Positions 58,001 through 64,000 of a stretch of 64,000 nt of DNA are shown in pieces (positions within the stretch are counted from its first letter, which is position 1; every line of letters begins with the position of its first letter). Source of the stretch: Calendula officinalis (Eukaryota; Streptophyta; Magnoliopsida; Asterales; Asteraceae); the NCBI GenBank assembly GCA_963853835.1, contig OY970826.1, forward strand, positions 4,510,001 to 4,574,000, given 5' to 3'. The translations under genes were made by a program, and so were the position numbers. The notes under the pieces are model-generated. The model did not search any database. It had not been told where the DNA came from and saw only the letters and a list, made by a program, of their open reading frames with translations.

Positions 58001-58545
58001 CTTCCAATAGCTCCTCTACAAGATAATCCAATTATCAATTGGAGAGTTGTTAATGATAAGTAATAAGAGAAGATAAAACAACTCAGAAATTTAGTGCTTG
58101 GAAACCAATGGTTATGTCCTGTACCAGAAGTAACATAATTAAAGTGCTAATTATTGGTAAACCAAGGATGACAAAGAAATTATGGAGAAATTCAGGAGCT
58201 GGATACTTAACACAAATAATATATGCTGTTTTCTATCCAGATAATTATCCTGAAAATTTCACTAGCACAGAAAATGTATATGCTTGGAATGTGCTACCAA
58301 CAGTGAATAGGTACTTCTTTGAAAGAACAAGTAAGAAGTGTGAATTGTACTTATATGAAAGAGAATATCCACACTCAGAAGAAACTATGTTCCAAATCAC
58401 AACTTGTTCGTTTATGAAACCTCATGATCTTGCTATGTTTCAAGAAAAGTACAATTACTTTGTGAAGAGAAACAGTAAATATATTATTGCACAAAGAAAA
58501 CAACAAAACAAGCAGACATTAGAAGGTGATAAAAGAAAAAGCTGA
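55020..58545 (+). pseudogene. SIRE-type post-pol ('env-like') ORF, several frameshifts
   Basis: Successive open pieces are 55020-56183 (387 codons), about 56184-56860, 57208-57999 and 58108-58545, in different frames. The N-terminal domain (about 1-260) is a conserved globular region (FALSVNPKAYEQYLVHFWENAE, PQWKFLVHTIQHCISPK, FLMYPRFLAHIL) that I recognise from plant SIRE-like elements, often mis-annotated as host proteins in Asteraceae genomes. A Ser/Pro-rich region follows, then a Thr-rich segment encoded by ACTACTGAT repeats (56860-57110) and a charged coiled-coil-like segment (57480-57700). Gene function is unknown in the lineage. It is not clearly an envelope protein, since I see no signal peptide. 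Confidence 0.82.
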
Positions 58546-58618
58546 ATTATTAGAAGAGAAAAGAAAGAAAGAAGAAGAAAAAAAAGAAACTTGATTAATT
58601 CAAAGTGAATTAGTAAGT

Positions 58619-58630
58619 TTAGGGGGAGAT
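58619..58630 (+). other. Polypurine tract of the SIRE-like element
   Basis: TAGGGGGAGAT immediately before the 3' LTR start TGTTGGG. Confidence 0.88.
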
Positions 58631-59123
58631 TGTTGGGATATAAGCATTCTACTACTGAAGCTGCAGTTAGTACTGATGAAGACTTAATGAAGAAATACAA
58701 GAGTCGGTACTGATGGGGCAGAATGACAAGATACTACTGATGATGGAAATACTACTGACGATCTCATATACTACTGATGTCTATATTTGGTGCAGATCGT
58801 GTTCGAGATTTTCGTTAAGTTAGTTTAGAATGCATATATTATTGTAATTCAATTGTAATCGTTTCCTAGAATAACTAGGTTAAAGTTTTAGGCTTCAAGG
58901 ACTATTATAAATAGTTCCTTACGAATTGTAAACGTACGTGTGTATTGATTCATCGTTAATATACATTGAAGCTCTTTGTGATAAACTGTGTTCTTAATAT
59001 TTCTCATTCAATTACAGTTTACATTGTTATTAATCAAATAACAAGAGTGTTAATCCGCTATAACTTCTCTTTGTTAAGTAGATCTGTGATTCAATAACTT
59101 GTTTGAGTTATTTGATCCTGACA
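58631..59123 (+). repeat. 3' LTR of the SIRE-like element
   Basis: 493 bp, same length as the 5' LTR and about 97 percent identical by eye. Ends CCTGACA followed by the CAAAC duplication. Confidence 0.95.
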
Positions 59124-59128
59124 CAAAC

Positions 59129-60587
59129 TTCAAGAAATAAATGGCTCGTTGTGCTACCTTTTTGAACGTCTTTTATGTATTTTATCTCTTCCAGATATGT
59201 ATATACTTATTAATATTTTTTCTAAACGGCAAAGTAGAAACCCTAAGAGCTTCGGCATTACCATATATAATGAAAATATCGTTTATATATATACTTATAA
59301 CATCACGTATATTTTTATGACATATTTTGGCAGAGTTTTCAAAAAACAATTTTTCTACTACCAAATAAAAATATAATTTTCCTACTCTCACTTTCTTTAT
59401 ACATTGATATTTTTGATTAGTGGGATTAAGTCGCAATATATTTCAAACCAGCTTTTAAAAACACACATATTTCTAACCATACGTCCACACAACAATAATT
59501 TCATGGGCCTTTTAACAAAGCTTGTTAAACAATTTTTTGATTAGTCATGTAGTCGTAATCAATAACTCAATCAATCTTAAATATTCATTAAATAAGGTGA
59601 AGCATTGAACTATTGAATGCAAATATCAAATAATTATTGCTCTAAAATGCCACGACACCAAAACAAACAAAACGACGTCGGACCTCTCTTCTAGACTCCA
59701 AAACCGGTGCCCTTTGTCTTTCTTATTCATACTAAACTCACCTGTGAAAACAAACAACATATATAAATTAATACAAAAATAAAAAAAAAACAAATTAAAT
59801 TTCACTCTGATCAAAGATTCTTCATGTTCTTTGAACCAAAAATAGGGGGAAAGTTTTGTAGCTATTGAACAGATCTTTCATCTCTCTATAATCTTTGTTC
59901 GCCATTTGTTAATGTACTGAACTTGCAGGAAAAAAAAACCTTTTTTCTATAAAAATTAAATATTTATTCTGATTTTTCTATTTTTACCCTTTTTGTACAC
60001 TTTTTTCTTGGTGGGGTCTTTAAATTTTCTTGACTTTGTATTCCACTTTCTTGATTTTTGGCCAAAGTTTCATATAAATTATAGCTTTCTCTCGAAGAAA
60101 TATAATATTTTCTTTAAAAATATAATTTCATCGTTAAATTCTTGTGATTATTACTGCCACTACTTGATTCACACTCTGTTTCAAGACTCAGTGAGTACTT
60201 TCTTACAACTAAATGTGGGGTTTTTTGGTTAATATTTTTGTTACTTTTTCTTGTAGGGTTTATGAAAAACACTCAAGTTTTAGTGTTTATTTTGGGTTTT
60301 TATAGGATTTTCATGAGATTCTAAAGTATTTATGATCTGGGTTTCTTATTATTGTTGCAGATATAGAGGTACTTTCAAGATTCAGTGGGTTTCTGCTTCA
60401 TAAATGTAGGTTTTTTGTTTAATATTTTTTGTTACTTTTTGTTGTAGGGTTTATGAAAAAGGTTCAAACTTTTAGTGATTTTTTGGTTCTTTTATGTGAT
60501 CGTGATGAGATTCTAAAGCATTTAGGATCTGGGTTTTTATTATTTTTTGCAGATTTAGGGGTAAAACAGTAATTTCACCGGAAAAAG
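59129..60587 (+). promoter_or_regulatory. Upstream region and 5' UTR of the NAT gene
   Basis: No other gene seen. A TATA-like CTATAAAAATTAAAT lies at about 59947. The sequence from about 59990 to 60587 looks transcribed: pyrimidine-rich, with a donor CA|GTGAGT at 60190/60191 and acceptors TTGTTGCAG (to 60360) and TTTTTTGCAG (to 60552). That implies at least one 5'-UTR intron before the ATG. A tandem duplication covers 60182-60562. Confidence 0.5.
60182..60562 (+). repeat. Tandem duplication of a 5'-UTR exon/intron unit
   Basis: 60182-60375 and 60376-60562 share CAAGA.TCAGTG.GT, AAATGT.GG.TTTTTTG, TTGTAGGGTTTATGAAAAA and ATGAGATTCTAAAG.ATTTA.GATCTGGGTTT. Each unit ends in a plausible 3' splice site. 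The second unit creates a possible 24-nt microexon (60361-60384) with a weaker GTGGGT donor. Confidence 0.85.
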
Positions 60588-63500
60588 ATGGCCGGAGGTG
60601 GCGGAGGAGCAAAAGCCGACGAGCCGGCACCACACCCACCAAAAGATCAGCTTCCAAATGTTTCTTATTGCATTACAAGTCCACCCCCATGGCGTTAGTT
60701 TCTTTTTTCCAATAATTTTTTATTTAATATAATTTAATATTTGTTTTTAGTATATTCTGACTTTCTGAGTAGATTTATGGTTCTTATTGAATTGTTGTGG
60801 AAAAAATAGGGTGTTTTTAGGGCACATGATGTATTTAAGGTTACTACTTTCGTATTTATAATTTATTCCTTGTGATTCTTGTTTCTCGTAACTTTTAATT
60901 TATTTATTTTTATGATTTTAAGTATATTCTGATTTAATTCATGGTTCTCCATTGTTATATGTCAATTTTTTCTTTCCATTTTCCTAAATTAAAAACCTTT
61001 TACATAAAAGGGTGTTTGGCTGTTCATTTCTCTTTATAAAATGGTTATTGCAACTTAAAGATTCAAATTCAGATAATGAGATGGTTAGTTAATTAAACCT
61101 AGGAGTAATTAGGTAATTTTACGTTTGTACTAATAACTGTTCATAAATTAGTTTAGATGCATATTAAAAGTTAATGGAATTAGATTTCTTTAAATTATGG
61201 TAATACTATTTTTTTTAATTATTAACAATGTGTAGTTGTCTTACATGATTTGCAAAATAGCAGTTTTTTATGAATTAAAATTAAATTTTGCATTTTTTTT
61301 TTTACTTTTTATTTTGTAGCGGAAGCTATACTACTCGGTTTTCAGCATTATATAGTAATGCTTGGTACAACGGTTCTAATTCCTACAGCTCTAGTCCCTC
61401 AAATGGGGGGTGGCAATGTAAGATATCAAAATGAAGTATTATTCATTAAATTTTTTTATAAAATAAAATTTTACTTTTTTTGGTTTTTGTTAGGAGGAAA
61501 AAGCTCAAGTTATTCAAACTCTGCTTTTTGTTGCTGGAATTAACACTTTGTTGCAATCTTTGTTTGGAACTCGATTGCCAGCTGTCATTGGGGGTTCATA
61601 TACTTTTGTTGCCCCAACAATTTCTATTATTTTATCGGGTCGTTGGAGCGACCCGGATCCTATTGCGGTTTGTTAACTGAATTCCTTTCAACAATCATTG
61701 AAAACAGTTTCAAGAATCTTTAAAAAAATCTTCAAATTTAAGAATCTTGAAATGCAACTATCTTGAAAAAAGTTGTTATTAAAAATCTTCTCTGCAAAAT
61801 TATAATTTAAAAATTCATGAAAAAGTTGTTGGAAATGTGTAAATATCTAATGAGATATAATATTATTTATTTATTTTGTATTTTTTGTGTTCAGAAATTC
61901 AAGAAAACGATGCGGGCAATCCAAGGTGCTATGATTATCGCTTCAACACTTCAAATTGTTCTAGGTTTTAGTGGTCTATGGAGAAATATTACAAGGTTGG
62001 TTTAAATTTCAACAATTTACTTGGAAACGGGTAACGGGTCAAACGGGTAAATTTCAAAACTTGGGTAAAATTAAAATGGGTCAAAAGTGACCCAAATTGT
62101 ATTTCGATGAGTACATTAATTATTTATAAAGTTCAAGTTGAAATGACCAAAAAATATTGGCAGACCAAACTGAATCGGCCCGTTTCACCATGTATTTATA
62201 AATTTACCCGTTTCGACCCACCCGTTTTTCCACCTCTAATACTAACACTGCAACACATCAAAACAACATAAATTCTTAATATTAAATCTTTTTTGAAATT
62301 TTATGAAATTTATGTGTAAAAGTTATACTTCCTCCGATTCAAAATAAGTGATACACTTGGTGTTTTACGGTTTTTGAGGCAAAAGATTATAATGATGGTT
62401 AAATAGATTAATTGGATGGTTAGTGGGGAATGGGTCCCACACCTTTTGAATAAAGTAAGGTTAATGATGTTTAAAAGTAAAAAGTAAGGGTAAAGGGGTC
62501 ATTTCACTTTGTTAAAGTAGATAGTTAGTGGGTGTGGGTCCCATTTTTTTTGCCAAATAAGGAAACTTTTCAAAGTGTATCACTTATTTTGAATCGGAGG
62601 AAGTATTTTTTTTGTTCTAATTGTTCACAATTCAGGTTCTTGAGTCCACTTTCAGCTGTTCCATTGGTTGCTCTTGCTGGTTTTGGGTTGTATGAATTCG
62701 GATTCCCGGGGGTAAGAAAAACAAAATCTTGAAACGGGCCCACATAGTTTTTATTTTATATTTTAATTATAAATCGAATTTAAATCGGGCTTTTGTCTTT
62801 TTCAGGTTACTAGATGTGTTGAAATCGGGCTCCCTCAGCTCATAATCTTAATTATTTTGACTCAGGTATAGTTATATAATCTAACCCGCTGTAAAAAAAT
62901 CACTCATTTTGACCCGTGACCCGACCCGACCCGCCCATTTCCCACCTCTAATTTTGTTAATTATATGCAGTATTTATCACATGTGATACATTCGGGAAAG
63001 AATATATTTGACCGTTTCGGTGTTTTGATTTCGGTTGCAATTGTTTGGATTTATGCTCACCTACTGACAGCTGGCGGGGCCTACAAACATGCCGCCCTCA
63101 AAACACAAAATAGTTGTAGGACTGATCGGGCTGGATTGATTGATGCTGCTCCATGGTTTTTACCTGTCTTTTTTTATATTTTTATATTAATTTTTTATTA
63201 TGTTTAGAGTAAATTACACAAATGGTCCTTTAGGTTTGTACCATATTACATATTTGGTCCTTTATTTTCATAAGTTACATTGGCAGCCCTAATATCTAAA
63301 ACTATTGACACGTTTGGTCCTTTACCAACAGACGTTAACTTTTCCCCGTCAAATTAACCAGTTTTTTATGGGTTTCAAATTGGTCAAATTAAGGGAAAAG
63401 GACAAATTTACCCCCTCGTGCATCACACGTGATCATACTTGATGGGAAAAATAAACGTCTGTTTAGGTAAAGGACCAAACGTATCGATAGCTTCAAAGAT

Positions 63501-64000
63501 AAGGACTACCAGTGTAATTTATGAAACTAAAGGACCAAATATGTAATATGGTACAAACCTAAAGGACCATTTGTGTAATTTACTCTTATGTTTATCAATT
63601 AATTGAAGATGTTTTATTATTTTATTATCAGGATAAGAGTTCCTTACCCGTTTCAATGGGGTGCACCCTCATTTGATGCTGGTGAAGCCTTTGCTATGAT
63701 GATGGCTGCTTTTGTTACTCTTGTTGAGGTTTTTTATTATTTATTATTTATATTTTATTTTTTTAAACACAATTAAATACATTAATTTTTGGTTTTTTCT
63801 TCATATGAAATATATTTTTAATTGTATAATTAGTCAACTGGCGGGTTCATTGCGGTTTCACGGTATGCAAGTGCAACTCACATGCCACCTTCTATTTTAA
63901 GCCGTGGAATCGGTTGGCAGGTAAATCAATTTCAAAAAAGTTGTGAATTTACCATTTTGACCCTTGTTATAATAATTTGTTTTTGATTGTTAGGGAATTG
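60588..64000 (+). CDS. NAT6: Nucleobase-ascorbate transporter, NAT6-like (5' part)
   Basis: Exons with GT-AG borders and matching phase: 60588-60693, 61320-61417, 61494-61667, 61895-61995, 62636-62711, 62806-62865, 62971-63155, 63632-63728, 63834-63920 and 63994 onward. They give 330 codons before the window ends. The start MAGGGGGAKADEPAPHPPKDQ is typical of plant NATs. The TM1 motif GFQHYIVML has the conserved QH (about residues 44-45). GTRLPAVIGGS, FSGLWRNITRFLSPLSAVP, TDRAGLIDAAPW and AFAMMMAAFVTLVESTGGF are family blocks. A multi-pass plasma-membrane protein of the NCS2/NAT family (purine, uracil or ascorbate transport; plant substrates vary). The C-terminal half with the NAT signature is outside the window. 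No frame damage is visible, so the gene looks functional. The exact member, NAT6 rather than a close paralogue, is my judgement. Confidence 0.94.
62038..62240. repeat. hAT-MITE-like debris in NAT intron 4
   Basis: ACGGGT/ACCCGT motifs at both sides and a right end CCACCTCTA, which looks like the complement of a TAGAGGTGG terminus. The left terminus is not found. Confidence 0.45.
62328..62603. mobile_element. Stowaway-like MITE in NAT intron 4
   Basis: CTTCCTCCGATTCAAAATAAGTGATACA at the left and its exact inverse at the right (CACTTATTTTGAATCGGAGGAAG), flanked by TA on both sides. Ends 32 bp upstream of exon 5. Same family as 38296-38608. Confidence 0.92.
62880..62952. repeat. hAT-MITE-like fragment in NAT intron 6
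   Basis: GACCCGTGACCCGACCCGACCCGCCC then CCACCTCTA, the same right-end pattern as at 62232-62240. It lies between exon 6 and exon 7. Confidence 0.5.
63207..63585. mobile_element. Mutator-type MITE with long TIRs in NAT intron 7
   Basis: The left end GAGTAAATTACACAAATGG and its exact inverse at 63567-63585 continue into TIRs of more than 90 bp (CCTTTAGGTTTGTACCATATTAC, TTTGGTCCTTTA). A perfect 9-bp duplication TTATGTTTA (63198-63206, 63586-63594) flanks it. Non-coding. Confidence 0.92.

Larger units (their letters stand above)
39922..59123 (+). mobile_element. SIRE-like Ty1/copia retrotransposon with nested insertion
   Basis: LTRs 39922-40414 and 58631-59123 are both 493 bp, with about 14 differences by eye. 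The 5-bp target duplication CAAAC (39917-39921, 59124-59128) is perfect. A tRNA-Met PBS, gag with two knuckles, pol in PR-INT-RT-RH order, a long post-pol ORF and a PPT make it the SIRE/Maximus lineage. 8085 bp of another element is nested in integrase; without it the copy is about 11.1 kb, the usual size for this lineage. Stops and frameshifts make it defective. Confidence 0.95.

Overview
The window is repeat-dense plant nuclear DNA. It is AT-rich and has intron-containing genes, tRNA-primed LTR retrotransposons and many MITEs. The post-pol ORF of the large copia element resembles proteins I associate with Asteraceae (Tanacetum/Artemisia-type) SIRE elements, so a daisy-family eudicot is my best guess. 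That placement is inference.

Three genes look real. (i) A probably intronless plant-specific 160-aa protein of unknown function lies at 22174-22656 (+). (ii) A two-exon LRR receptor-like kinase of the 'probable inactive kinase' type lies at 33851-36568 (-). (iii) The 5' 330 codons of a nucleobase-ascorbate transporter, NAT6-like, start at 60588 (+), cover ten exons and run off the right edge. A possible decayed gene lies on the minus strand around 18650-20240.

Layout: 1-12935 is an Athila-type Ty3/gypsy element on the minus strand (LTR, post-pol ORF, INT, RH, RT, PR, gag, PBS, LTR), with stop codons and a hAT MITE in RT. 13.2-23.5 kb holds a second hAT MITE, two related elements loaded with CACATGTG palindromes (one with a 173-bp tandem array), a solo LTR, a LINE-like retroposon with a 15-bp TSD, the small gene and a Tourist-like MITE. 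23843-30577 is a decayed Ty1/copia element. 31777-33033 is a Mutator-like element with long TIRs, interrupted by a hAT MITE and carrying a signal-peptide-like ORF. The LRR-RLK follows, then SINEs, a Stowaway MITE and an (ATT)n tract. 39922-59123 is a SIRE-like copia element with 493-bp LTRs, a CAAAC TSD, a gag with one internal stop codon, pol and a long post-pol ORF. An 8.1-kb gag-only, pol-less element (43771-51855, minus strand) is nested in its integrase with an ATAAT TSD. The NAT gene closes the window, with a Stowaway MITE, a Mutator-type MITE and hAT-type debris in its introns.

The most unusual signals are: a short motif (TACTACTG and its complement) repeated at least 25 times through LTRs, coding and non-coding parts of the SIRE-like element; two related elements sharing dense CACATGTG palindromes; multiple polypurine tracts and a modular 3' repeat in the decayed copia element; and a duplicated 5'-UTR exon/intron unit in the NAT gene. 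Coordinates were read by eye. Exon ends rest on GT-AG sites and reading-frame continuity.
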